Below, one piece after another: positions 1 through 7,799 of a stretch of DNA of 64,000 nt; position 1 is the first letter of the stretch, and each line of letters opens with the position of its first letter. A program made the translations under genes and the position numbers. The notes under the pieces are model-generated. The model was given only the letters and a program-made list of their open reading frames with translations, made no database searches and was not told the origin of the DNA. Source of the DNA: an uncultured Latescibacterota bacterium (GTDB lineage Bacteria > Latescibacterota > UBA2968 > UBA8231); the NCBI GenBank assembly GCA_951813615.1, contig OX638377.1, positions 2,232,001-2,296,000 on the forward strand. Reading direction: 5' to 3'.

Positions 1-129
1 AGATCAACTTGCAGATTGTGCAAAAACAAGGGGTTGGCTTTGGGGTTCTTGCACCGACCGAGAATCGGCTATGCTGTCGAAGTCGCCAAGTGCACCAACT
101 AATCACTAAGCATTCAGAGGAGTTTTTCT
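1..129. other. Upstream edge, no gene supported
   Basis: This edge stretch carries no convincing gene. Frame 1 is open from the first base to a TAA near 102 and could be the tail of a truncated gene, but its composition is not convincing. An AGAGGAG ribosome binding site near 115-121 serves the downstream peptidase. Confidence 0.4.
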
Positions 130-1314
130 ATGCTGCGCTTTATTCTGTTTTTTCTGACCACTTGCCTTATCGCCTGTGCCACGCCAACATCACAACGGCC
201 TATAGTTACTCTTCCTGAACTTCAGACAGAGATAACCTTTCAGGCCCGGGAGCAGTTTCGTGAATATATGGACCGAGACTATCGTGTTAAGCTCATTAAA
301 GACCGCTTACTTTATGCCAGCAGAGGGATGTGTAAGGATGTTAGATTTGAATACGGATTCTTGTATTTTGATCCAATCAAATTGAAGACGGAGCATCCTG
401 TACAAAATGCTCTCTTTCTTGATTATATGGGCTTGGACAAAGAAGAACGCTATCCTGTTGTTACCTATATCCGTCAAGGGTCAAGTGCTTGGAAAGGTGG
501 TTTGAAAAAAAGAGATCGTATCCTGACTTGGCAAGGGGAATCTACTAGAGCAAAACTCAAGAGAATCCATGTGAAAGATCCTACTACTAATAAAATAGTT
601 CGGACCAAACTTAAATGGGTTCGTACATTTGAAAAAATATTGAAGGAATCGCCAGACAACGAAAGAGTTTCCTTGAAGGTAAGACGCCGTATTGGATCAA
701 CGCATGATTCAGTGCAACCTATCTATAAGGATACGACCTTTACGTTAGAAATGACTAAAAGACTCATGTGTGATAACCCGGCGTTCTACGTGGAAGGCAC
801 ACAGGTAAACGCCTATACCGATGGCAAGAACATAGGTGTAACTACAGGGATGCTTAATTCAGTTTCCGATGATGAACTTGCCTTAGTTATTGCACACGAA
901 CTGGCCCATTGTTTTGAGAAGCATATCAGCAAAAAGAAGAGGAATGCTTTCTTGGGGTCTCTTGCTGGAGCCTTTGTGGATGGCTTAGGAACAGGCTTAG
1001 GCATACCGACGTACGGACAGTATCAAAGAAAGGGAGCACTGGCAGGAGCGATGTCCTTTAGCCAAGAATTTGAATTAGAGGCCGATTATATCGGTCTGTA
1101 CATTATGGCTCGCGCTGGATACCCTACGGACCATGCCGCCGACTTCTGGCGGAAAATGGCTGAACGTGGTCCGTTAGATAGTAATAGTTTGACGGGATCA
1201 CATCCACCTACATCAGAACGCTATATACTCTTATCCAAGACGCATCTGGAGATTAAAAAGAAGATAGTCGACGGTAAGAAGCTGTTCCCGAATCAAACTA
1301 TCACCGAGCACTGA
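130..1314 (+). CDS. M48-family metallopeptidase, lipoprotein with PDZ-like segment
   Basis: This is a predicted zinc protease anchored in the envelope. The N-terminus is a lipoprotein signal with a Leu-Ile-Ala-Cys lipobox (Cys16). A PDZ-like stretch (about residues 110-190, QGSSAWKGGLKKRDRIL) precedes the catalytic part, where HELAH (about residue 256) supplies two zinc ligands and the Glu of FELEADY (about residue 317) the third. Family members such as BepA and LoiP degrade misfolded envelope proteins; a similar role is inferred. The ATG follows AGAGGAG at an 8-base spacing. Codon use is visibly AT-richer than in every neighbour, which suggests a different origin. It stands alone, 125 bp before the sugar kinase gene. 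Confidence 0.88.
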   Translation: MLRFILFFLTTCLIACATPTSQRPIVTLPELQTEITFQAREQFREYMDRDYRVKLIKDRLLYASRGMCKDVRFEYGFLYFDPIKLKTEHPVQNALFLDYMGLDKEERYPVVTYIRQGSSAWKGGLKKRDRILTWQGESTRAKLKRIHVKDPTTNKIVRTKLKWVRTFEKILKESPDNERVSLKVRRRIGSTHDSVQPIYKDTTFTLEMTKRLMCDNPAFYVEGTQVNAYTDGKNIGVTTGMLNSVSDDELALVIAHELAHCFEKHISKKKRNAFLGSLAGAFVDGLGTGLGIPTYGQYQRKGALAGAMSFSQEFELEADYIGLYIMARAGYPTDHAADFWRKMAERGPLDSNSLTGSHPPTSERYILLSKTHLEIKKKIVDGKKLFPNQTITEH

Positions 1315-1439
1315 ATGAGGCGTAGCGGGTAGTTTCCGTTTCGGAGGTGGCACAGCCTGAACCCAATTTCAAACTGATACACTACCGTGCGTTGGGTAAT
1401 TCGTAAATAACGTCAACAACACAAGGAGGAAGAAGGTAC

Positions 1440-2570
1440 ATGACCATCCAACTCAAATCAGCAGACCAAACCCACTACGATGCCATCGCCCTAGGCGAAG
1501 TTCTCATGCGCATCGACCCCGGCCAAGTGCCCACGGCTCGGGCGCGCACCGCCCGGATCTGGCACGGGGGCGGCGAGACCAATGTCGCCGAGGGATTGAG
1601 TTACTGCTTCGGCTTGCGCGCCGCCGTCATTACGGCCCTCGTGGACGACGGGATTGGCCGCAACATTGAAAACCAACTGCGCGAGGCTGGGCTGGACACT
1701 GGGCATATCATCTGGTTTAACAACAGTGGTAAGGGACAATTCAGCACCGACGCCAAGGGGACTTTGCACAATGGGATCAACTTCACGTGGGCTGGCAAGG
1801 GTCTCTTGCCTTCGGTGACCGAATACTATCGCGCCCACACTCCGGTGCGCGAAATCGGGCTTGGCGATGTGGACTGGGATCATCTCTTCGGCGCGTTGGG
1901 GACGCGGTGGTTTAGCACTGGCGGGATTTACACCTTGCTCTCAGAGAAGACGGCCGCACTGGCGCTAGAGGCTATGCAGAAAGCCGGCGAGCACGGTGCA
2001 GGACGCTCCTTTGACCTCAACTACCGCTCCAAGGTCGAGCCGGACAAGGAGCGCGCCCGCCAGATCAATCGCTCTATTGTGCCGCACGTCGAGTTCCTCG
2101 TCGGCAATCAGGACGATTTTGACGACGCGCTGGGCTACGAAACCGAAAAGGTGGCCAAAGACGCCAGCTTTGATCAGTGGTTGGCGATCTATACCAAGAT
2201 GCTGCACCAAGTCGCCAATGACTATCCGAACCTCAAGTACATCGGCACGCAGTTGCGCGGTGCGCTGACTGCGGATCGCATCAACTGGGGCGCGGTGCTC
2301 TTCGATGTCGAGGAGGGCGAAATCTACCAGGCGGCCGTGCGCGAAAATATCGAGATCGCCGATCGCACCGGCGGCGGTGATTCCTTTGCCTCAGGCGTGG
2401 TCGCGGCGCTGCTCGACGGTCGGGGGGCCGCTGACGCGGTGCAGTGGGGAGCCGCCCACGGCATCTTGGTACAGGAGTGCATCGGCGACACTACTATGGT
2501 CACGCGAGATGATGTCGAAAAGGAAGTCGCCCGCGCCATCAAAGGCGGCGGCGTTTCGGCGCTCAGATGA
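1440..2570 (+). CDS. kdgK: PfkB-family sugar kinase, 2-keto-3-deoxygluconate kinase-like
   Basis: This is a ribokinase/PfkB-fold kinase, best matching 2-dehydro-3-deoxygluconokinase, which phosphorylates KDG with ATP in the cytoplasm. The N-terminus has the substrate-side motif GGGETNVAEGL after the ALGEVLMRID strand, and the second PfkB signature DRTGGGDSFASG carries the catalytic Asp near residue 314. At 376 aa it is longer than typical KDG kinases (about 310-340). A strong AAGGAGGAAGAAGG ribosome binding region precedes the ATG. Its stop region overlaps the upstream part of the next gene, so the two are likely cotranscribed. The family is sure; the exact sugar acid is inferred from the surrounding dehydratase and dehydrogenase genes. 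Confidence 0.85.
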   Translation: MTIQLKSADQTHYDAIALGEVLMRIDPGQVPTARARTARIWHGGGETNVAEGLSYCFGLRAAVITALVDDGIGRNIENQLREAGLDTGHIIWFNNSGKGQFSTDAKGTLHNGINFTWAGKGLLPSVTEYYRAHTPVREIGLGDVDWDHLFGALGTRWFSTGGIYTLLSEKTAALALEAMQKAGEHGAGRSFDLNYRSKVEPDKERARQINRSIVPHVEFLVGNQDDFDDALGYETEKVAKDASFDQWLAIYTKMLHQVANDYPNLKYIGTQLRGALTADRINWGAVLFDVEEGEIYQAAVRENIEIADRTGGGDSFASGVVAALLDGRGAADAVQWGAAHGILVQECIGDTTMVTRDDVEKEVARAIKGGGVSALR

Positions 2571-2581
2571 GGAAGCATATA

Positions 2582-3595
2582 ATGAAATTATTGCAGTGCG
2601 TTATGTTGGCGGCACTGGCCGCGCCCGCTATGGCCCAAGTTACAGTTGAAGAAATCGAGTACAAAGGCTGGGCAAGATCGATTGAAATTGCCAATCCCGA
2701 TGTGCGCGTAGTCGTGGTTCCGGCCATTGGTCGCATCATGCACTACGGGTTCGTCGGGGGCGAAAACATCCTCTGGTCCGACCCCAAGCTCCACGGTCAG
2801 GTGTTGCCCGACGGCCAACCCAATGTCGATGAAGAAGGCCAGTACGCGTGGACCAATTTTGGCGGCGACAAGGTGTGGCCCAATCAGCAGAGCGAGTTTG
2901 TCAAAATCAATGGCCACTCTTGGCCGCCCGACCACGCTTTCGACGGCGCGGTACACGAGGTGGAGTTGCTGCCCGAGGGGGTGGTGATCACCGGCCCGGT
3001 GAGCGAGTACAATGGAGCGCGTAGCGTACGCGAGATCCGCTTGGCGGAACGGGGCACGCGCTTGGAGATCCACCAGCGGATCGAAAAGCTGGCCGACGCC
3101 AAGGTGGAGCCGTTGCGCTACACCATTTGGAACGTCACCCAGATCCAGCCGCCCGAGCAGACGCTCTACCCGCTCAATCCGCACAGTCATTTCGATCTGC
3201 GCTATCATCCCTTTGGCTTTGCCGAAGGCGCAGCCATGCGCAACTTCACCATTGAAGGCGACATTGGCATTTTTGTGCCGGACCCGAAGGAGGCGCAGAA
3301 GACTGGAGCCGACTCGGACCGCTGGCTGGCTGGGATTGTCGGCGACGCGGTCATGGTCGAGTTTTTTCGCCGCGATGGGACCCAGCGCTACCCGGACGGG
3401 GGTTTGAGTGCCGAGGTTTATACCTGTCCGGATTACACCGAGTTAGAATTGTTAAGCCCTTGGGTCTATTTGCAGGTGGGCGAGACCTTGACGCATGAGA
3501 TCGCTTGGGAATTGCACCGCTTGCCAGCGGACGCGGAGACGCCAAAGGCGCGGCGGCAAGCTGCCGTCGAATGGCTCGCCACGTGGTCGGAATGA
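2582..3595 (+). CDS. Secreted DUF4380-like protein, possible sugar-binding or epimerase-like fold
   Basis: This is a 337-aa protein with a clear signal peptide (KLLQCVMLAALAAPAMAQ), so it is probably periplasmic. The mature part resembles DUF4380 and galactose-mutarotase-like beta-sandwich proteins, for example PAIGRIMHYGFVGGENILW near the N-terminus and PLNPHSHFDLRYHPFGF in the middle. No catalytic residues can be assigned. The start at 2582 is preferred over an in-frame ATG at 2567 because AGGAAG lies 6 bases before it and the signal peptide then begins cleanly. It sits between the KDG kinase and a 2-hydroxyacid dehydrogenase, which suggests that it handles an extracytoplasmic sugar. Confidence 0.7.
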   Translation: MKLLQCVMLAALAAPAMAQVTVEEIEYKGWARSIEIANPDVRVVVVPAIGRIMHYGFVGGENILWSDPKLHGQVLPDGQPNVDEEGQYAWTNFGGDKVWPNQQSEFVKINGHSWPPDHAFDGAVHEVELLPEGVVITGPVSEYNGARSVREIRLAERGTRLEIHQRIEKLADAKVEPLRYTIWNVTQIQPPEQTLYPLNPHSHFDLRYHPFGFAEGAAMRNFTIEGDIGIFVPDPKEAQKTGADSDRWLAGIVGDAVMVEFFRRDGTQRYPDGGLSAEVYTCPDYTELELLSPWVYLQVGETLTHEIAWELHRLPADAETPKARRQAAVEWLATWSE

Positions 3596-3606
3596 GGAGA
3601 TGATAG

Positions 3607-4614
3607 GTGAAACCTAAGGTGTTGGTGGATCCGCATGGTTATGCGCAGCCGGAAGACTTGGCGCGTCTTGGGGAAGTGGTTGAGGTCGTCGAGCCGACGG
3701 AACAGCTATCCGAGCAGGCCTTTATCGAGGCATTGGCTGGCTGTGAAGGCGTGATCCGCCTCGGGGGTCGGCTGCCCGAGCTGACGCGAGTTGTATTTGA
3801 GGGGGCTCCCGATTTGCGGATCGCCGGCGTCAGTGGGGATCGCTTTGGCACGGGCATTGACTTGGTGGCTGCTCGGGAGTGTGGCGTGTTGGCCGTGGAT
3901 ACCGATAATATTGCCTCGGCTGCGCCGGTGGCCGAGTGGGATTTGGCCTTGATGCTGTTGTGTTTGCGCAATGGGGCGGGGGTCTATCGGCAGATGATGG
4001 CGGGTGAGGAACAGTGGGCGCGGGCGGGCAACGACGACTTTGTCCACGGCGAATTGACCGGCAAGAAAGTCGGGTTGGTCGGCTGCGGACACGTAGGGCA
4101 GCGGTTGGTCGAATTACTAGCCCCCTTTCGGGTGGATCTGCGCGTCGCCGACCCGTATTTGCCCGAGGAAGTGGCAGTTGAACTGGGCATTGTACGCGGC
4201 TCGCTGGACGAGGTGTTGCAACACGCCGACATCCTCGTCGTCCAAGTTCCGCACACGCCCAAGACCGAAAAAATGATCGGGGCGCGGGAGTTCGATTTGC
4301 TGGGCCGCGGCCGCATTTTGATCAATTGTTGTCGCGGGCCGGTGGTGGATTACGAGGAACTGACGCAGCGGCTCATACGGGGCGAGCTAATTGCCGGTCT
4401 CGATGTCTTTGACCCCGAGCCGCTGCCCAAAGACAGCCGCTTGCGCCATCTGCCCAACGCTTTTGTCAGCCCCCATGTAGCTTGGTATGCGCCCGAGACA
4501 TTTGGCCGCTATTTCTCGATAATGGTCGATGAGTTCGTGCGATTTTTTGGTGGGGAAGCGCTGCGGTTTGAACTGACGCAGCGGATGGTGGACATCAGGC
4601 ACGGGCGGGTCTAG
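3607..4614 (+). CDS. D-isomer-specific 2-hydroxyacid dehydrogenase
   Basis: This is an NAD(P)-dependent oxidoreductase that interconverts a 2-hydroxy acid and a 2-keto acid. The Rossmann motif VGLVGCGHVGQRL lies near residue 157. The expected catalytic triad is visible: Arg in NCCRGPVVDYEEL, Glu in DVFDPEPLP and His in VSPHVAWYAPET. The length (335 aa) is normal for the phosphoglycerate or hydroxypyruvate reductase group; it lacks an ACT domain, so it is not a full serine-pathway SerA. A GTG start follows a GAGGAG site. It is the last gene of the run beginning with the KDG-type kinase and is followed by a hairpin. The substrate is unknown. Confidence 0.88.
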   Translation: MKPKVLVDPHGYAQPEDLARLGEVVEVVEPTEQLSEQAFIEALAGCEGVIRLGGRLPELTRVVFEGAPDLRIAGVSGDRFGTGIDLVAARECGVLAVDTDNIASAAPVAEWDLALMLLCLRNGAGVYRQMMAGEEQWARAGNDDFVHGELTGKKVGLVGCGHVGQRLVELLAPFRVDLRVADPYLPEEVAVELGIVRGSLDEVLQHADILVVQVPHTPKTEKMIGAREFDLLGRGRILINCCRGPVVDYEELTQRLIRGELIAGLDVFDPEPLPKDSRLRHLPNAFVSPHVAWYAPETFGRYFSIMVDEFVRFFGGEALRFELTQRMVDIRHGRV

Positions 4615-4620
4615 CAGGGA

Positions 4621-4650
4621 GAGGGGCAGGCCGTTATAGACCTGCCCCTC
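4621..4650. terminator. Perfect 10-bp inverted repeat between convergent genes
   Basis: The arms at 4621-4630 and 4641-4650 (GAGGGGCAGG and CCTGCCCCTC) pair perfectly around a 10-base loop. It lies 7 bp after the 2-hydroxyacid dehydrogenase stop and 13 bp before the stop of the opposing gene. There is no clear T run on either side, so it may slow transcription from both directions or protect 3-prime ends rather than act as a classical intrinsic terminator. Confidence 0.65.
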
Positions 4651-4662
4651 GGAAAATGGCTA

Positions 4663-5592
4663 CTACTTGGAGCCTTTGCGGCCGGGAAAGGTCAGTTCGG
4701 CAATGCCCGATTTGTCGAGGTCGCCGAGGCCCAGTTTTTTCATTTTGTCGTACTGGCGCTTGGTCGCTTGGGCCAGCGGCAGACTGAGCTTATTCTGGCG
4801 GGCCAGTGCGAGGGCGATGCCGGAGTCCTTGGCCGCATGGTCCGCGGAAAAATAGCACTCGTGGTCGCGGATGGTCATGTCCTCGCCATCGGTCTCCAAG
4901 ACCCGCGAGTTGGCACCGGTCTGAGAGAAGACCTTCATTAGCGTCTTCAGATCCAGCCCGAGGGCTTGGCCTAAGCCCAGCCCTTCAGCCAAGCCGGCGG
5001 TGTTGATGTTCATGACCATGTTGACGAGGGCTTTGACTTGAGCCGCTTGGCCGGCCGTGCCGATATAGCGCAAATCGACGCTCAGGGCGTCGAGGATGGG
5101 CCGGACGCGGTTGAAGACGCTGCGCTTGCCGCCGCACATCAAGTACAGCGTGCCTTGGCGCGCTTGGGTGATGCTGGAGGCCATGCAGCCTTCGAGGGAG
5201 GAAGCACCGACCGCGGCGGCGCGCTTTTCGACTTCGACGTGGACCGCAGGCGAGATGGTGGCGCAGTTGATAAAGGTCGTGCCTTTGGCGTCGGTCAGCA
5301 GGGAGTCGCCCGAAGTGGAAAAGATCGAGCGCATGGACGCGTCGTCGGTGACTACGGTGATGACCACGTCGGAGAGGGCCGTAACGTCGGCCAGGGTTTT
5401 GGGAGCGGCGCAGCTAAGCTCTTTGGCTAGTTTGTTGGCGGAACGCCTGTTGGCATCGAATACAGCCGAGATGTTAAAGCCCTTGTCGTTGAGGTTGCGG
5501 GCCATGTTAGCTCCCATGCGCCCGACGCCGACGAAGCCGATCTGAAAGTCCTTTTTGCTCTTTTTGCTTTTGGTGGATTTTCTTTTTGCCAT
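4663..5592 (-). CDS. 3-hydroxyisobutyrate dehydrogenase-family reductase
   Basis: This is a beta-hydroxyacid dehydrogenase of the HIBADH, tartronate-semialdehyde reductase or GLYR type. It has the cofactor motif GFVGVGRMGANMARNL at the start and the family Lys in KALVNMVMN, near residue 180. The N-terminus carries a Lys/Ser-rich tail (MAKRKSTKSKKSKKDF) before the Rossmann strand, which is unusual. The start at 5592 is supported by a GGAGAAC site; an open reading frame continues upstream but lacks family similarity and crosses the promoter region. The length (309 aa) is normal. Given the neighbours, reduction of tartronate semialdehyde or a related intermediate is plausible but not proven. Confidence 0.85.
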   Translation of the reverse strand: MAKRKSTKSKKSKKDFQIGFVGVGRMGANMARNLNDKGFNISAVFDANRRSANKLAKELSCAAPKTLADVTALSDVVITVVTDDASMRSIFSTSGDSLLTDAKGTTFINCATISPAVHVEVEKRAAAVGASSLEGCMASSITQARQGTLYLMCGGKRSVFNRVRPILDALSVDLRYIGTAGQAAQVKALVNMVMNINTAGLAEGLGLGQALGLDLKTLMKVFSQTGANSRVLETDGEDMTIRDHECYFSADHAAKDSGIALALARQNKLSLPLAQATKRQYDKMKKLGLGDLDKSGIAELTFPGRKGSK

Positions 5593-5627
5593 TTTGTTCT
5601 CCTTGTTGAAGGGGTAAAACGTCCTAA

Positions 5628-5650
5628 CCGCCGACCAAAGCGGTCGGCGG
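5628..5650. promoter_or_regulatory. 9-bp inverted repeat between divergent genes
   Basis: CCGCCGACC (5628-5636) and GGTCGGCGG (5642-5650) form a perfect palindrome with a 5-base centre. It lies 36 bp upstream of the minus-strand reductase start and 75 bp before the plus-strand isomerase. It could be a dimeric regulator operator or an RNA hairpin in the reductase leader. No regulator gene lies next to it. Confidence 0.45.
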
Positions 5651-5724
5651 AAAACGAATTGTGGGCCGAATGCGATGGCCCATAACATACTGAGCGCGTT
5701 AGATATATTCAATAGAGGTGTGTT

Positions 5725-6516
5725 ATGAAAGTAGGAATCACGCAGATCATTTTGGGGAGCATGTCGCTGGAGGATACGCTGCGGTTGTGCGAGGACGCTG
5801 GCTACCAAGCCGTGGAACTGGTCTTTGCCGAGGGCAAGGACTTAGATCCGAACATGAGCGCCGACGAGATCGCACAGGTCGGGCAGCAGTGCGCTGCGGC
5901 CGGCGTTGAAATCGGCAGCGTCATTGTTTGGTATCAAGAGCGCGGCAACCTGCTCAGCCGCGATGCCGGCGAGCGCGAGCGGTGCCTCAAGTGCTTGCGG
6001 CGTTCGCTTGAGATCGCCGGTGCGCTGTCGGTCGATGGGGTGCTGTTGCATCCGGGCCAGCTAGCGGCCGAGGGCACCTATCAGCAGGCATGGGATGGGT
6101 TGCGGGACGCGTTGAGCGACACGGCTCCTTTGGCCGAGGAAATGGGCGCGGCCATTGGTTTGGAAAACGTCTGGAACAAATTTCTGCTCAGCCCGCTCGA
6201 AGCCCGGCTATTCATCGATGAAATCGACAGCGAGTGGGTGGGGATATACCTCGATACGGCCAACATGATGGCCTACGGCTATCCAGAGCACTGGATCCGC
6301 GAGTTGGGGCCGCGCATTAAGAAGGTGCATTTCAAGGATTTCCGCCGAGGCGAGCACAGCTTCGTCAACCTGCTCGAAGGGGATACGGACTGGCCGACGG
6401 TCATGGCTGAGTTGAGGGCGGTGGGATACGATTCCACGCTGATCCACGAAGTGGGCGGCAGCCGTGAAGAACTCATCGATCTCGGTGCGCGTATGCGCCA
6501 GATCGTCGCTTTGTAA
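5725..6516 (+). CDS. Sugar phosphate isomerase/epimerase (xylose isomerase-like TIM barrel)
   Basis: This is a 263-aa TIM-barrel protein of the AP-endonuclease-2/xylose-isomerase-like group that isomerises or epimerises sugars or keto acids. The expected metal ligands are visible: Glu in GLENVWNK, Asp in YLDTANMM, His in VHFKDF and Glu in LIHEVGG. Hydroxypyruvate isomerase, tagatose epimerase and inosose isomerase share this architecture, so the substrate cannot be given. It is the first gene of a run in which the next gene, a bicupin, follows after 19 bp with its own strong ribosome binding site. Confidence 0.86.
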   Translation: MKVGITQIILGSMSLEDTLRLCEDAGYQAVELVFAEGKDLDPNMSADEIAQVGQQCAAAGVEIGSVIVWYQERGNLLSRDAGERERCLKCLRRSLEIAGALSVDGVLLHPGQLAAEGTYQQAWDGLRDALSDTAPLAEEMGAAIGLENVWNKFLLSPLEARLFIDEIDSEWVGIYLDTANMMAYGYPEHWIRELGPRIKKVHFKDFRRGEHSFVNLLEGDTDWPTVMAELRAVGYDSTLIHEVGGSREELIDLGARMRQIVAL

Positions 6517-6535
6517 AATACAGGAGGAATAAGAC

Positions 6536-7258
6536 ATGGTGTATAGCATCAATTGGCGCGACGTCCAACCCAATATAGCCCACCTGAGCGCCGTGCATTG
6601 GGGCGGGTTGCGCGACCGCGATGGCGACGACGACCCCGATCCGCGCCATCGCTTGGAGCGCCTACAGGGCTTTGCTCGCCACGCGCTCCAAGGCCGCAAG
6701 AATTCGGATTATCACAAGCACCAAAACCTCGAACAGGTGTACTACATTCTCTCGGGTAGCGGCCACGTGCTCTTTGATAAAGAGCGGTTTCCCGTGCAGG
6801 AGGGCGACGCGGTGTACCTGCCGTCAGGCATCCACCACCAGATGTTTAACGACACCAGCGATGACTGGCTCGAACACCACGTGATCAGCCAAAGGATCGC
6901 GGCCAACAGCGGTGAGTTTGCCATCCGCAACTGGCGCGATGTGCCGGCGATGGGCGACGGCGCGGGCGCAGTGCGCTGGCACCAACTAGGTCCGGTCGGC
7001 GAGGAGGGCGTGGGTTTTACGCAGGGGCTGCGCTGTATTGATCGAGAGGCCGTACAGCCGCGTGGACAGACGGTTGAGCGATGCTGCGAAGAGCTGGAGC
7101 AGGTTTATTACGTGCTGGAAAACAGCGGTGTCTTGGAAGTCGATGGAGAAGAGCAGGAGATTCGGGAAGGGGATATGATCCACCTGCCACCGGGCACGCG
7201 CTACGCGATTAGCAACCCGCACGCCGAGTGGCTTTCCTACCTCATCATGGCGGCTTGA
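6536..7258 (+). CDS. Two-domain cupin protein with degenerate second metal site
   Basis: This is a bicupin protein of 240 aa. The first barrel (about residues 50-110) has a full metal site: HKHQNLEQVYY supplies His, His and Glu and LPSGIHHQMFND supplies the last His. The second barrel repeats the frame (EELEQVYYVLENSG, then HLPPGTRYAISNP) but the two His of motif 1 are replaced by Arg and Cys and the His of motif 2 by Tyr, so it probably binds no metal. Such proteins bind or isomerise sugars or small acids. It follows a perfect AGGAGGAATAAG ribosome binding site and lies directly after the isomerase, suggesting one operon. Confidence 0.85.
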   Translation: MVYSINWRDVQPNIAHLSAVHWGGLRDRDGDDDPDPRHRLERLQGFARHALQGRKNSDYHKHQNLEQVYYILSGSGHVLFDKERFPVQEGDAVYLPSGIHHQMFNDTSDDWLEHHVISQRIAANSGEFAIRNWRDVPAMGDGAGAVRWHQLGPVGEEGVGFTQGLRCIDREAVQPRGQTVERCCEELEQVYYVLENSGVLEVDGEEQEIREGDMIHLPPGTRYAISNPHAEWLSYLIMAA

Positions 7259-7261
7259 GCT

Positions 7262-7486
7262 ATGGCACTAGATCAATTGCACACCACCCTGCAAGCGCTG
7301 ATGGCGGCTATCGACAACGGTGAAGGCGAGTCAATTGCCACGCATCTGCGACGACTAGACGAACTTGGCCAAGAGTTGGGCAAGGAAGCTCCACCGATGT
7401 TGCGCCACTACTTGGAGAAGCGCAGCTATACCAAGGCCCTAGACTTTTTGGAAGGGCGCGATGAGGCCGCCGCTCCCAACTGCTAA
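7262..7486 (+). CDS. Small conserved-looking helical protein, unknown function
   Basis: This 74-aa protein is predicted to be soluble and mostly helical, with an acidic and leucine-rich N-terminal half (ALMAAIDNGEGESIATHLRR) and an ending of Ala-Ala-Ala-Pro-Asn-Cys. No family is recognised. It begins 1 bp after the bicupin stop, and its last 26 bp overlap the start of the alkyltransferase-like gene in another frame, which argues that it is translated as part of the same operon. It has no membrane segment or signal peptide. Confidence 0.55.
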   Translation: MALDQLHTTLQALMAAIDNGEGESIATHLRRLDELGQELGKEAPPMLRHYLEKRSYTKALDFLEGRDEAAAPNC

Positions 7487-7799
7487 AAATCCCATGCGTC
7501 GGGCGTTCTACGAGATTATCGCCTGTGTGCCCTACGGCAAGGTTGCCACCTACGGGCAGATCGCGACCTTGGCAGGCTACCCGGGGCGGGCACGGCAGGT
7601 CGGGTTCGCCTTGGCGGGGATGCCTGGGGAGTCGGACCTGCCTTGGCACCGCATTATCAACGCCCAAGGCAAGGTCTCGCCGCGCAGCGGCAGCAGTCAT
7701 TTGGTGCAATACGAGCTTTTGGCCAGCGAGGGCGTTGTCTTTACCGCGCAACGCATCGACCTGAAACGGTTTGGCTGGCGACCTGAGGCGGAGGATTGA
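7461..7799 (+). CDS. Alkyltransferase-like protein (ATL), Trp in place of the acceptor Cys
   Basis: This small protein has the MGMT C-terminal DNA-binding fold (112 aa). It keeps the winged-helix motif VPYGKVATYGQIATLAG and the Arg finger region GRARQVGFAL. The acceptor motif that reads PCHRV in methyltransferases reads PWHRII here, so it cannot take the alkyl group. This is the hallmark of ATL proteins, which bind O6-alkylguanine and hand the lesion to nucleotide excision repair. The start at 7461 overlaps the preceding small gene; an ATG at 7494 is an alternative. It is probably cotranscribed with the MATE gene, whose TTG start overlaps its stop. Confidence 0.88.
   Translation: MRPPLPTAKNPMRRAFYEIIACVPYGKVATYGQIATLAGYPGRARQVGFALAGMPGESDLPWHRIINAQGKVSPRSGSSHLVQYELLASEGVVFTAQRIDLKRFGWRPEAED

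Noticed and set aside
5593..5808. Longer N-terminus for the hydroxyisobutyrate-type reductase
   Set aside because: The extension lacks similarity, crosses the promoter region of the divergent gene, and a strong ribosome binding site supports 5592.
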